Source of the DNA: Actinoplanes sp. SE50/110
GTDB taxonomy: Bacteria > Actinomycetota > Actinomycetes > Mycobacteriales > Micromonosporaceae
Direction of reading: 5' to 3'
Assembly (NCBI RefSeq): GCF_900119315.1
Contig: NZ_LT827010.1
Coordinates: forward strand, 1,006,501-1,070,500
DNA: 64,000 bases
Shown: positions 7,222 to 25,400 of the stretch, piece after piece
How the letters are laid out: each line of letters starts with the position of its first letter
Position numbering within the stretch: the first letter of the stretch is position 1
Notes under the pieces: model-generated
Told to the model about the DNA's origin: nothing
What the model saw: only the letters and a program-made list of their open reading frames with translations
Databases searched by the model: none
Program-made: the position numbers and the translations under genes

Positions 7222-8163
7222 ATGGCCGGCCACAGCTGGAAGCCGTTGGACATCACGGCAGAAGACATCGGTACCGCGGCGACCCCGGAGGCCCTCGCCG
7301 GCCACCTCGACTCGCTCGGCACCGCCCTCGACGACCTCCTGGTGCAGGAGAAGGCCCTGGTCTTCCGGGGCTTCGGGGTGACCCCCGCGGAGCTCGACGG
7401 CGTGTTCGACCGGCTGCTGCCGCGCCGGCTCGCGTACGTCAACGGCAACTCGCCGCGCACCAAGGTCGGCTCGAACCTGTACACCTCGACCGAGTATCCG
7501 GCCGAGTTCACCATCTCCATGCACAACGAGATGTCGTACGCGACCAGCTGGCCCAGTCGGCTCGCGTTCTACTGCCAGATCGCCGCGGCGACCGGCGGTG
7601 CCACCCCGCTGGTGGACGCGCAGCTCTGGCTGGAGTCGCTCGACCCCGGGGTGCGCGAGGCGTTCGCCGGGGGCGTGCGGTACACCCAGAACCTGCACGG
7701 CGGCCGCGGGCTCGGCAAGAGCTGGCAGCAGACCTTCGAGACCGAGGACCGCGCGGCCGTCGACGAGTACCTGACCGCTGCCGGCGCCGAGTGGACCTGG
7801 CGCAACGACGGGAGCCTGCACGTCGAGCAGCCACGCCCGGCCACCACCCGGCACCCGGTGACCGGCGCCGAGGTCTGGTTCAACCAGTCCGACCAGTGGC
7901 ACCCGGCCGCGCTGGGCGACGAGACCGCCAAGGCGCTCGCCCAGATCCTGCCGCCCGAGGAACTGCCGCAGTACGTGACGTTCGCGGACGGCTCCACCAT
8001 CCCCGACGAGTACGTCATCCAGGTCCGCGACCGTGGCCTGGAGAACGCCGTCGACGTCGACTGGCGGGTCGGCGACGTCATGGTCTTCGACAACCTGCTG
8101 GTCGCGCACGGGCGGCGCTCGTTCACCGGCCAGCGCCGGGTCCTCGTCGCGATGACCGACTGA
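7222..8163 (+). CDS. Fe(II)/2-oxoglutarate dioxygenase, TauD/SyrP-like amino acid beta-hydroxylase
   Basis: A 313-residue non-haem iron dioxygenase. The metal triad is visible as His101-x-Glu103 in MHNEMSYATSW and a distal His296 in VAHGRRSF, with Arg305/306 to hold 2-oxoglutarate. The HNEMSY-type motif with a following WP is typical of SyrP-like enzymes, which beta-hydroxylate amino acids (often Asp) bound to NRPS carrier domains. The ATG at 7222 follows AGGAAAGGAAGG. It is the first gene of the NRPS1/NRPS2 operon, so a tailoring role on a residue loaded by NRPS1 or NRPS2 is likely. The A2, A6 and A8 domains have Asp/Asn-flavoured pockets and are candidates. A free amino acid substrate is also possible. 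Confidence 0.82.
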   Translation: MAGHSWKPLDITAEDIGTAATPEALAGHLDSLGTALDDLLVQEKALVFRGFGVTPAELDGVFDRLLPRRLAYVNGNSPRTKVGSNLYTSTEYPAEFTISMHNEMSYATSWPSRLAFYCQIAAATGGATPLVDAQLWLESLDPGVREAFAGGVRYTQNLHGGRGLGKSWQQTFETEDRAAVDEYLTAAGAEWTWRNDGSLHVEQPRPATTRHPVTGAEVWFNQSDQWHPAALGDETAKALAQILPPEELPQYVTFADGSTIPDEYVIQVRDRGLENAVDVDWRVGDVMVFDNLLVAHGRRSFTGQRRVLVAMTD

Positions 8164-8205
8164 CCTCCGTCCACCCATCACCGCACCACCACTCAAGGAG
8201 AAGAG

Positions 8206-8412
8206 ATGTCCGAGCAGAACACGCACCTGGTCGTCCTGAACGACGAGGAGCAGTACTCGATCTGGTGGGCCGACCGCGACCTGCCGGCCGGCTGGACCGC
8301 CGAGGGCTTCGCCGGCAGCCAGGAGCAGTGCCTGGAGCACATCGACGCGGTCTGGACCGACATGCGCCCGGCCAGCCTGCGCCGGCGCATGGCCGAGGCC
8401 AGCGCCGCCTGA
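8206..8412 (+). CDS. MbtH-like protein (first copy)
   Basis: A 68-residue MbtH-family protein with the expected core: NDEEQYSIWW near the start, LPAGWTAEGF in the middle and an IDAVWTDMRP tail carrying the conserved Trp residues. MbtH proteins bind A domains and are needed for solubility or activity of many of them. It sits 42 bases after the dioxygenase and 40 bases before NRPS1, preceded by AAGGAGAAG, so it is co-translated with its likely partners in NRPS1 and NRPS2. A second, more divergent copy lies before NRPS3. Confidence 0.93.
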   Translation: MSEQNTHLVVLNDEEQYSIWWADRDLPAGWTAEGFAGSQEQCLEHIDAVWTDMRPASLRRRMAEASAA

Positions 8413-8452
8413 CACCCCCCGATCCGGTTCCCTGCTGAGGAGACGCACTGCC

Positions 8453-13404
<4,952 letters not shown>

Positions 13405-13408
<4 letters not shown>

Positions 13409-16400
13409 GCGAGCAGTCCACCCTGAGCACCTCCGAACTGCGGGCGGAGCTGCTGCGCAAGCGGCTCGCCGGGCAGTCGGGCGGCGTCCGCCGGGACGGG
13501 ATCCCGCGCGCCGATCGCAGTGCGACGCTGCCGCTGAGCCACGGCCAGCAGCAGATGTGGTTCCTCAGCCGGCTCGACCCGAACAGCACCGAGTACCTGG
13601 TGCCGCTGATGATGCGGCTCCTCGGCCCGCTCGACGTGGACGTGCTGCGCCAGGCCTGGCAGCACGTCTGCGCCCGGCACGAGGTGCTGCGCACCCGGAT
13701 CGAGCTGCGCGGCGTCGAGCCGGTCCAGGTGATCGACGACCCACGGCCGGTCGGGCTGCCCGAGATCGACCTGCGTGACGTGCCGGACGGGCTGCGCGAC
13801 GACGAGGCGATGGCGTTGATCCGCCGGGACCTGCAGGCGCCGTTCGACCTGGCCGCCGAATGGCCGGTCCGCGGAGCGCTGCTGCGCCTCGGCGAGGACC
13901 ACCACGTGCTGGCCGTGGTCTTCCACCACGTGGCCTGTGACGCCTGGTCGACCCGGATGTTCGGGGCCGAGCTGAGCGCCGCGTACAACGGCCTGCTCCG
14001 CGGGGACGGGCTGTTCCTGCCGGACGTCCCGGTGCAGTACGCCGACTACGCCCAGTGGCAGAGCGGTCAGATCGCCGGCGACCGCGGCGAGCGGGACCTG
14101 GCCTACTGGCGGAGCCGGCTGTCCGGCCTGGAGCCGATCACGCTGCCGACCGACCGGCCGCGTCCGCCGGTGCGCACCCACGACGGCGCCGACGTGGTCT
14201 TCGACGTACCGGCCGCGCTCGGCGACCGGGTCCGGGAGCGGGCCCGTGAGTTCGACACCACGCCGTTCACCGTGCTGCTCAGCGCGTACCAGGTGATGCT
14301 GGCCAAGTTCAGCGGCAGCGACGACGTCGCGGTCGGCACCGTGGTGTCCGGCCGGGCGCACGCCGACCTGCAGCGGGTCTTCGGCTACTGCATCAACACC
14401 CTGGTGATGCGGGCCGAGTGCGACGGCGAGAGCTCCTTCGCCGACCTGCTGCGCCGCGGCCGGGCCACCGTGCTGGACGCCTTCGACCACCACGCGGTGC
14501 CGTTCGCCCGCCTGGTCGACGAGCTGCAGCCGGACCGCGACCAGTCCCGCACGCCGATCTTCCAGACCGCGTTCACCCTGCACGAGTACCGCCTGGACGT
14601 GCTGCAGTTCGCCGGCCTGACCGCCGAGCCGTTCGGCGCCGAGGACGGCATCGCCAAGTACGACCTGACCCTGCAGATGCAGGAGCGGCCGGACGGCACC
14701 ATCCACGGCCGCCTGCAGTACGCCACCGCGCTGTTCGACCCGGCCACCGCCGCCCGGCTGGCCACCGCGTTCCAGCGGGTGCTGAGCGCGGCGGTGACCG
14801 ACCCGTCGGTCCCGGTCGCGCACATCGAGGTGATGTCCCCGGCCGAGCGGGCCACGGTCGTGGTCCCGCCGGTGGCCAGCCCCGAGGTCGACGTGCTGGC
14901 GCACGAGTTGTTCGAGACGTTCGCGGAACGCACCCCCGACGCGGTTGCCGTCGTGGCGGGGGACTCCCGATTGTCGTACGCCGAGGTCAACGCCCGGGCG
15001 AACCGCCTGGCATGGCTGCTGCGCGACGCCGGGGTGGGCGCCGAGGACCTGGTCGGCGTCCACCTGGAGCGGGGCGCCGACCTGGTCCCGGTTCTGCTCG
15101 GGGTGCTCAAGTCGGGGGCCGGCTATCTGCCGCTCGACCCGGCGAACCCGATGGAGCGCCTCGGTTACGTGGTCAACGACGCGGGCGCGCACATCGTGGT
15201 CACGTCGGCCGAGTTGGCGCCCGGCCTGGCCGAGGTGTTCCACGGGCGGCTGATCATTCTGGACGAGCTGGCCGAGGACGGCCGGGTGGACAACCCGCCC
15301 GTGGTCGCCACCCCGGCGAACCTGATCTACACCATCTACACCTCCGGATCGACCGGACGACCCAAGGGCTGCATGCTCACGCATGCCAACGTCGTCCGGC
15401 TGATGCGGGTCTGCGAGTCCGAACTGGACATCACCGCCGATGACGTGTGGTCGATGGTGCACTCGTACGCGTTCGACTTCTCGGTGTTCGAGCTGTGGGG
15501 CGCGCTGATGTTCGGCGGCACGGTCGTCCTCGTCGAGAAAGAGGTCGCCCGCTCGCCGGAGGACCTGCTGCGGCTGCTGGTCGACGAGCAGGTCACGGTC
15601 CTGTCGCAGACGCCGACCGCGTTCCGGGGCCTGACCCAGGCGCCGCGGCCGGCGGATCTGGCGCTGCGCTCGGTCGTCTTCGGTGGCGAGAAGCTGGAGG
15701 TCGGCGAGATCACCTCGTGGGCCGGCCAGGTGGCGCTGGTCAACATGTACGGGATCACCGAGACCACGGTCCACGTCACGGTGCACGAGCTCACCGCGGC
15801 CGACCTGGCCACGCCGGCGATCAGTCCGGCCGGGGTGGCTCTGCCCGACCTCGCGGTCTACCTGCTGGACCGCTCGGGTCAGCCGGTCCCGGCCGGCGTG
15901 CCCGGCGAGATCCACGTGGCCGGCCCGGGCGTGGCCCGCGGCTACCTGGGCCGGGCGGCGCTGACCGCGCAACGGTTCGTCCCGGACCCGTTCGGCGCTC
16001 CCGGCACCCGGATGTACCGCAGTGGTGACCTGGCCCGCTGGAACTCCCAGGGTCGCCTGGAGTTCCTCGGCCGGGCCGACGACCAGGTCAAGATCCGTGG
16101 TTTCCGGATCGAGCTGGGTGAGATCAGCGCCGCCCTTTCCGCCTGCGCCGGCGTCCACGACGCGGTCGCGGTGCTGCGCGCGGAACGGATCGTCGGCTAC
16201 CTGGTGACCGAGGACGCCGTGGACCGCGCCGCGATCCGCGCCGAGCTGGGCCGCACCCTGCCCGACTACATGATCCCGGCCGCCCTGGTCGAGATCGACG
16301 CGATCCCGCTGACCGCCAACGGCAAGCTGGACAAGCGCGCGCTGCCCGCCCCGGACGGCGCCCAGCTCCGGTCCGCCGGCGAGTACGTCGCGCCGCGCAC

Positions 16401-19400
16401 CGCCACCGAGCAGGACGTCGCCGGTGTCTGGAAGGCGGTGCTGGGCGTCGACACGGTCGGCGTCACCGACAGCTTCTTCGAGCTGGGCGGCGACTCGATG
16501 CGCGCGGTCGCCCTGGTCGGCGCGCTGCGCGAGGCCGGCTACCAGGTCAGCGTCCGGGACGTGTTCGAGCACCGCACGGTGGCCCGGCTGATCGAGTTCG
16601 CCGGTGAGGCCGGCGCCGACGCGGTGGACCGGCCGGTGCGGCCGTTCGAGCTGATCGACGAGGCCGACCGGGCGCTGCTGCCGGAGGGCGTCGTGGACGC
16701 CTACCCGCTGGGCCAGAACCAGCTCGGCATGGTCATCGAGATGCTGGCCGACGACGGGCAGAACAACTACCACAACGTCTCGGCGTACTGGATCCACGAC
16801 GAGCGGCCGTTCTCGCCGGAGGCGTTCACCGAGGCCGGCCGGATCGTGGTGGCCCGGCACGAGGCGCTGCGCACCTCGATCGAGCTGACCGCGTACTCCC
16901 GGCCGATGCAGCTGGTGCACGCGCACGCGGAGATGACCACGGACGTCTGGGCGACCACCGGGACGACCGCCGAGCAGGTCCGCGAGGAGGTGGCGGCGTT
17001 CGGCGCGCGGGAGCGCACGCACCCGTTCGACCTGAGCGTGCCCGGCCTCATGCGCTTCCACGCCCACCCCACCGACCTGGGCGGCTGGTGGATCTCGCTG
17101 GTCGAGTGCCATCCGATCCTGGAGGGCTGGAGCTACCACTCGCTGCTGATGGAGTTCGTCACCACCTACCTGACGCTCAGCGCCGGGGAGGTCCCGGAGA
17201 CGCCCGAGGCGCCGCGGGTTCGGTTCGCCGACGCGATCGCCGGTGAGCTGGCCGCCCTGGAGTCGGCCGGCGACCGGGAGTACTGGCGTGGTGTGGTGCG
17301 CGCGCACGCCCCACTGACCCTGCCGGTCAGCTGGGGTGACCCGGAGGCGGTGGCCGGATCGCCGTACAAGACCGGCTTCTCCTGGCGGGACCTGGAGTCC
17401 GGGCTGCGCGCGCTGGCCGCCGCGACCGACACCTCGCTGAAGGCGATCATGCTGGCCACCCATCTCAAGGTGATGAGCCAGCTGACCGAGGAGGAGTCGT
17501 TCCACAGTGGCCTGGTCTGCGACGTCCGGCCCGAGGTGACCGGCGCCGACCGGGTGTACGGCATGTTCCTCAACACCCTGCCGTTCCCGCACACCCGGGG
17601 CGCCCGCACCTGGGGCGACCTGGTCCGCGGGGTGTTCGCCGCCGAGGTGGACCTGTGGGGTCACCGCCGGTTCCCGCTGCCCGCGGTGCTGCGCGAGTGG
17701 CCGGGCAGCGGCCGGCTGATGGACGTGTACTTCAACTACCAGGACTTCCGCCAGGTGGACACCGAGGTGGTCGACGCGGCGTCGGGCATGGACGACAGCC
17801 CGACCGAGTTCCCGCTGACCGTCGCCTCCCGCGGCGGATACGTGATCCTGACCGCGAACCGCCGCCACCTGACCCCGGCGGCCGCCGACAACCTGGCCGC
17901 GATGTACCGCGCGGTGCTGCAGAGCATGGCCGCCGAGGGGGAGCGCGGCGACGCGCTCAAGGCGTACCTGTCGCCGACCGAGCGGGCCGCGGTCACCGCG
18001 CCGCCGGCCCCGCGGGACTCGGCCGATCTGCTGGCGCACGAGCTGTTCGAGGCGCGGGTCGCGGCCAACCCGGGGGCGATCGCGGTCGTCGCGGGGGACG
18101 TCGAGCTGTCGTACGCCGCGGTCAACGCCCGGGCCAACCGGCTGGCCTGGCGGCTGCGCGACGCCGGGGTGGGTCCGGAGGACCTGGTCGGCATCCACCT
18201 GGAGCGCGGCCCGGACCTGCTGCCGACGATCCTCGGCGTGCTCAAGTCGGGCGCCGGTTACCTGCCGCTGGACCCGGCGAACCCGCTGGAGCGGCTCGGT
18301 TACGTGCTGGCGGACGCCGGCGCGCGGCTCGTGGTCACCTCCGAGGCGCTCGCGTCCGGGCTGGCCGACGTCTACCCGGGGGACGTGATCCTGGCCGGCG
18401 AAATCGACGGGACCAGGGTCGACAACCCGCCGCGGGCGTCCACACCGGACAACGTGATCTACACGATCTACACGTCCGGGTCGACCGGCCGGCCCAAGGG
18501 TGTGGTGCTGACCCACCGCAACGTGACCCGGCTGCTGGACACCGCGCAGGACCACTACCGGTTCACCGACGCGGACGTCTGGTCGATGGCCCACTCGTAC
18601 GCCTTCGACGTGTCGGTCTTCGAGATGTGGGGCGCGCTGGCCTTCGGCGGCCGCCTGGTCGTGGTGCCGCGCAGCGTGGCCCGCTCACCCGAGGACTTCC
18701 TGCAGCTCCTACTCGACCAGCGGGTCACCGTGCTGTCGCAGACCCCGACCGCGTTCCGTTCGGTGGTCACCGCGGCCGCCGAGGGCGACCCGCGGATCGA
18801 CCGGCTGGCCCTGCGCGCGGTGGTCTTCGCCGGCGAGAAGCTGGAGGTCGCCGAGCTCAAGCCGTGGGTCGACCGGGTCGGCCTGCAGCGGGTGGCGCTG
18901 GTCAACATGTACGGGATCACCGAGACCACCGTGCACACCACCTACCACCGGCTGGACGCGCAGGACATCGCCGACCCCGGGATGAACCGGGTCGGCGACC
19001 CGCTCGCCGACCTCGCCGTCTACCTGCTGGACGCGGCCGGGCACCCGGCCCCGTCCGGGGTGACCGGCGAGATCCACGTGGCCGGGCCCGGCGTGGCCCG
19101 CGGCTACCTGGGCCGCCCGGCGCTGACGGCGCAACGGTTCGTGCCGGACCCGTTCGGCCCGGCCGGCAGCCGGATGTACCGCAGCGGCGACCTGGCCCGC
19201 CGCCGCCCGGACGGCACCCTGGAATTCCTCGGCCGCGCCGACGACCAGGTGAAGATCCGCGGTTTCCGGATCGAGCTGGGCGAGATCAGCGCGGTGCTGG
19301 CCGGCTGCGACGGGGTCCGCGAGGCGGTCACCGTGGTGGCCGCCGACGGCCGGCTGGCCGGCTACCTGGTGCCGGCCGAGGGCGCGACGCTGGACACCCG

Positions 19401-22400
19401 GGCGATCCGCGAGGCCATCTCCCGGACGCTGCCCGAGTACATGGTGCCGTCGGCGTTCGTCGAGATCGACGCGATCCCGCTGACCACCAACGGCAAGCTG
19501 GACCGTCGGGCGCTGCCCGCCCCCGGCGAGCAGACGTACGACCAGGACCGCTACGTCGCCCCGCGCACCCCGGACGAGGAGCGGATGGCGGCCGTCTGGG
19601 CGCACGCGCTCAAGCTGGAGCGGGTCGGCGTCGAGGACGACTTCTTCGAGCTGGGCGGCGACTCGATCCGGGCGGTCAGCCTGGTCGGCGCGCTGCGCTC
19701 GGCCGGGTTCGCGGTCGGCGTGCTGGACGTCTTCGAGCACACCACGGTCGCGGCGCTGTGCGCGTCGGCGACCGGCGCCCCGGTGCCGGTGACCCCGGTC
19801 CGCTCGGTGGCGCCGTTCGCACTGATCGACGCGGTGGACCGGGCGCGGCTCCCGGAGGGGCTGGACGACGCGTACCCGCTGCTGCAGTCGCAGACCGGCA
19901 TGCTGGTCGAGACGCTCGCCTCCGGCGCGCAGGCCAACTACCACGACTTCACGTCGTTCCTGGTCCGCGACGACGCGCCGTTCGACGCCGGCCTGTTCCG
20001 GCAGGCGGTCGAGCTGGTCGGGCGCCGCCACGACATCCTGCGCACCTCGGTCGACCTGACCGGATACCGGGTGCCGATGCAGCTGGTGCATCACGAGGTC
20101 ACCATCCCGGTGGCGGTGCACGACCTGCGCGACGTGGCGCCGGCCGACCTGCACGAGCGGCTGGTGGCGTTCGCCGCATCCGAGCGGGCCAACCCGTTCG
20201 ACCTGGCCTCGCCGCTGCCGCTGCTGCGGATCACCGTGCACCTGCAGACCGACCGGGCGTGGCGGCTGTCGTTCACCAAGAGCCACGCGCTGTTGGAGGG
20301 CTGGAGTTACCACCAGCTGCTCAAGGAGCTGGTGGAGGTGGTGCGGGCGCTGCGCGACGGCGCCGAGATCCGGTACGACGCGCCGCCGGTCCGGTTCGCC
20401 GACACGGTCGCCGCCGAGGTGGCCTCGCTCGCCTCCGACGCCGACCGGGACTTCTGGCACGGCCTGGTCGGCGAGTACGAGCCGCTGGCCCTGCCCGAGG
20501 ACTGGCACGGCGACCTGGGCGCGCCGGCCGAGCGGATCGACGCCGGGTTCTCCTTCGCGGACCTGGAGCCGGGCCTGCGCGACCTGGCCGCCGCCACCGG
20601 GGTGCCGTTCAAGGCGGTGCTGCTCGGCGCCCACCTGAAGGTGCTCAGCCAGCTGACCGGCGCGGAGAGGTTCTTCACCGGCCTGGTCGGGCACGTGCGG
20701 CCCGAGGTGACCGGCGCGGAGCGGCTGATCGGCATGTACATCACCACGCTGCCGCACCCGTTCGCCCGGGACGCCGCCACCTGGGGCGACCTGGTCCGCC
20801 GGGTGTTCGCCGACGAGACCGCGGCGTGGCCGCACCGGGCGTATCCGATGCCGGCGATCGCGTCGGCCGGCTCCCGCCTGATCGACACGTTCTTCAGCTA
20901 CCTCGACTTCCACCTGCTCGACGACGGCGACGTGGTGGACGAGGGCAACGGGATCAACCGCACCGCGATGGAGTTCGGGCTGGCGGTGACCGCCATCGGC
21001 GGCGTCCTCGGCCTGCGCAGCAACACCCACCTGCTGTCCCGGGAGAACATCGACCGGATCGCCGCCATGTACCGGGCCGTGCTGGAGAGCATGGCCGCCG
21101 ACGGCGACCGGGGCGACGCCCGGGCCACCTATCTGTCCGCGGCCGAGCGCGCCACCGTGGTGATCCCACCGGTGCCCGGTCCCGGGGCCGAGGCGCTCGC
21201 ACACGAGCTGTTCGAGGCCCGGGTCGCGGAGACCCCCGACGCGATCGCCGTCGTGGCGGGGGCGTCCCGGCTGTCGTACGCCGAGGTCAACGCCCGGGCG
21301 AACCGCCTGGCGTGGCTGCTGCGCGACGCGGGGACGGGTCCCGAGGACCTGGTCGGCGTCCACCTGGAGCGGGGCGCCGACCTGGTCCCGGCCCTGCTGG
21401 GGGTGCTCAAGTCGGGGGCCGGCTACCTGCCGTTGGATCCGGCGAACCCGATGGAGCGGCTCGGTTATGTGGTGAACGACGCGGGCGCGGACATCGTGGT
21501 GACCACGGCCGAGCTGGCCCCGGCCCTGGCCGAGGTGTTCGACGGCCGCCTGATCATCCTCGACGAGATCGCCGGCGACGACCGGGTGGACAACCCGCCC
21601 ACGGTGGCGACGCCGGACAACGTGATCTACACGATCTACACGTCCGGGTCGACCGGACGGCCCAAGGGCTGCGTCCTGACCCATGCCAACGTCGTCCGGC
21701 TGATGCGGGTCTGCGAGTCCGAACTGGACATCACCGCGGACGACGTGTGGTCGATGATGCACTCGTACGCGTTCGACTTCTCGGTGTTCGAGCTGTGGGG
21801 CGCGCTGATGTTCGGCGGCACGGTGGTCGTGGTGCCGCGCGGTGTGGCCCGCTCGCCGGAAGACTTCCTGCGGCTCCTGGCGGACGAGCGGGTCACCGTG
21901 CTGTCCCAGACGCCGACCGCGTTCCGGGCGCTCACCCAGGCGCCGCGGCCGGCGGATCTGGCGCTGCGCTCGGTCGTCTTCGGTGGCGAGAAGCTGGAGG
22001 TCGGCGAGGTCGCCTCGTGGGCCGGCCAGGTGGCGCTGGTCAACATGTACGGGATCACCGAGACCACGGTCCACGTCACGGTGCACGAGGTGGACTCCGG
22101 CGACCTGGCGAACCCCTCGGTCAGCCCGGCCGGGGTGGCGCTCGCCGACCTGGCCGTCTACCTGCTCGACCCGGCCGGTCAGCCGGTCCCGGTCGGCGTG
22201 CCGGGCGAGATCCACGTGGCCGGCCCGGGCGTGGCCCGTGGCTATCTGGGCCGGGCGGCGCTGACCGCGCAGCGGTTCGTGCCGGACCCGTTCGGCGCGC
22301 CGGGCACCCGGATGTATCGCAGTGGTGACCTGGCCCGCTGGACCTCAGAGGGTCGCCTGGAGTTCGTCGGCCGGGCCGACGACCAGGTGAAGATCCGCGG

Positions 22401-25400
22401 CTTCCGGATCGAGCTGGGTGAGATCAGCGCGGCGCTCTCCGCCTGCGACGGGGTCGCCCAGGCGGTCACCGTGCTGCGCGAGGACACCCCCGGCGACAAG
22501 CGGCTGGTCGGCTACCTGGTGCCGGCCGCCGGGCAGCGGACCGACCCGCGGGCGATCCGCGCCGAGCTGGCCCGCACCCTGCCCGACTACATGGTCCCGG
22601 CCGCCCTGGTGGAGATCGACGCGATCCCGCTGACCACCAACGGCAAGCTGGACAAGCGGGTGCTGCCGGCCCCGGACAGCACCTCGGCGGCGATCGCCAC
22701 GGTGGCCCCGCGGACCCCGCTCGAGCAGCAGCTCGGGCTGATCTGGGGGCAGGTGCTGGGTCTGGACCAGGTCGGTGTCGAGGACTCGTTCTTCGACCTG
22801 GGCGGCGACTCGATCCGGGCGGTGTCGCTGGTCGGCGCGGTCCGGGCGGCCGGGCACGACGTCTCGGTCACCGACGTGTTCGAGCGGCGCACGGTCGCCG
22901 GGCTGGCCGAGCTGATCGGCAGCCGCACCGCGCCGGCCCGGCCGCACCGGGCGGTCGAGCCGTTCGCGCTGATCGGCGCGGCCGACCGGGCACTGGTGCC
23001 GGCCGGGGTGAGCGACGCGTACCCGATGCTCCAGGCGCAGGCCGGCATGCTCTTCGAGCTGGAGGCCGGCGAGGTGGCGCACTACCACAGCACCGGTGGC
23101 TACAAGGTGATCGACGACGCGCCGTTCGACCCCGAGGCCCTGCAGGCGGCGGTACGCGTCGTCTGCGGCCGTCACGAGGCGCTGCGCACGTCGTTCGACC
23201 TGTCCACCTTCTCGATCCCGCTGCAGCTGGTGCACGAGCGGGCCGAGCCGCCGGTCGGCGTGGTCGACCTGCGTGGGTTGGACGCCGAGGCGCTCGACGC
23301 CGCGCTGCGTGAGCACGTGGCGGGCGAGCAGGCCCGGCCGATCGACCCGGCCGCGGTGCCGCAGCTGCGGCTCGGCGCACTGGTCGCCGACGACGGCTGG
23401 TGGCTCGCGCTGTCCCGGTCGCACATGATCACCGAGGGCTGGAGTCAGCACGAGATGCTGATGGAGCTGGTCGAGTGCTACCGCGCGGTCCGTGACGGGC
23501 GTGCCCCGGCCCGGCCGGAGTCGGTCGAGGTCCGGTTCGCCGACACCGTCGCGGCCGAGCTCGCCGCCCTGGAGTCGCCCGCGGACCGGGCCTTCTGGCA
23601 GGGCGTGGTGGACGACCGGGCGCCGTTCCGGCTGCCCGCCACCTGGGGTGACGCCGACGGGCCGGACGAGGCCTACCAGCTCACCGTGCCGGCCATGGAC
23701 CTGGAGGTCCCGCTGCGCGCGCTGGCCACCCAGGCCCGGGCGTCGGTCAAGAGCGTGCTGTTCGCCGCCCACCTCAAGGTGCTCAGCCAGCTCACCAACG
23801 AGCCGGCCTTCCACGCCGGGCTGGTCTGCGACACCCGGCTGGAGGTACTCGGCGCCGACCGGGTGCACGGGATGTTCCTCAACACCCTGCCGGTCCCGTA
23901 CGACCGGTCCGCGGCCACCTGGTCGGGCCTGGTCCGCGCGGTCTTCGACGCCGAGGTGGCGCTCTGGCCGCACCGCCGGTTCCCGATGGCCGGGGTGTCC
24001 CGGCTGGCCGGCGGCTCCGGACGCCTCGTCGACGTGATCTTCAACTACCAGGACTTCCACAACCTGGACGCCGAGAAGATCGACCTGAGCGCCGGGTTCG
24101 GCTCCGGCTCCAACGAGTTCGGGCTGACCGTCACCACCTCCAACGGCGGTCTCACCCTGAAGACCCGCACCTCGCTGCTGTCCCGGGCGAACGCGGAACG
24201 GCTCGGCGCGATGTACCGCGCGGTGCTGGAGGCGATGGCCGCCGACCCGGCGGGCGACGCCACCGGGGTGTTCCTGCCGGCCGGCGACGACGAGCGAATC
24301 ACCGCCTGGGAACCGGCCACCGACGGTACGGTCACCGACGTGCCGGTGCCGGTGCTGCTCGCCGAGCAGGCGGCCCGGACGCCGCACGCCCCGGCGGTGC
24401 GCGGCGACGGCTTCGAGCTGACCTTCGCCGAGCTGGTCGGCCGGGCCGGTGCGGTTGCCGCGGCGCTGCGGGCCGACGGGGTCGGGCGGGGTGACCGGGT
24501 CGGTGTGCGGGTCGAGCGGGGACCGTGGCTGCATGCCGCGCTGCTCGGGGTGTGGTTCACCGGTGCGGCCTACATCCCGATCGACCCGGGCTTCCCGGAC
24601 TCCCGGGTGGAGTCCATGCTGGCGGGCGCCAGGGCGCTGCTCACCGACGAGTCGGTGGCGGCCCTGGGCGAGGCGGCGGTCACGCCGGCCGAGATCGACC
24701 CCGATGAGCTGGCGTACGTCATCTTCACCTCCGGCTCGACCGGAAAGCCCAAGGGCGTCGCGGTGTCGCATCGCGGACTGGCCAACCACGTCGGCTGGGC
24801 GGTGCGGGACCTCGCGTCGGCCGGTGACGGCGGCGGCGCGGTCTTCTCCTCGGTCGCCTTCGACCTGGTGGTGCCGAACGTCTGGGCGCCGCTGCTGGCC
24901 GGCCAGCCGATCCTGCTCCTCCCGCCGGACCTGGACCTGTCCGAGCTGGGCGCGCGGCTGCAGGCGGCCGGGCCGTTCAGCTTCCTCAAGCTGACCCCGG
25001 GCCACCTCGAGGTGCTCTCCCACCAGCTGAGCCCGGAGCAGGTGCGTGACCTAACCGGCCGGATGGTGGTCGCGGGTGAGGCACTGCCCGGCGCGCTGGC
25101 CGGCCGGTACTCCGGCTCCGGCCGGCTGATCAACGAGTACGGGCCGACCGAGGCCAGCGTCGGCACCTGCATTTATCCGGTCCCGGCCGACCCGGGCACC
25201 GGCGTGGTGCCGATCGGGTTCCCGCTGCCCGGCATGGTGATGCGGGTCCTCGACGAGCGGCTGAATCGGGTCCCGGTGGGTGCCCTGGGCGAGCTGTTCG
25301 TGGGTGGTACGGGTGTGGCCCGCGGCTACGTGGACCGGCCCGGGCTGACCGCGGCGCGGTTCGTGCCGGATCCGTATGGGCCGGCGGGGACGCGGTTGTA

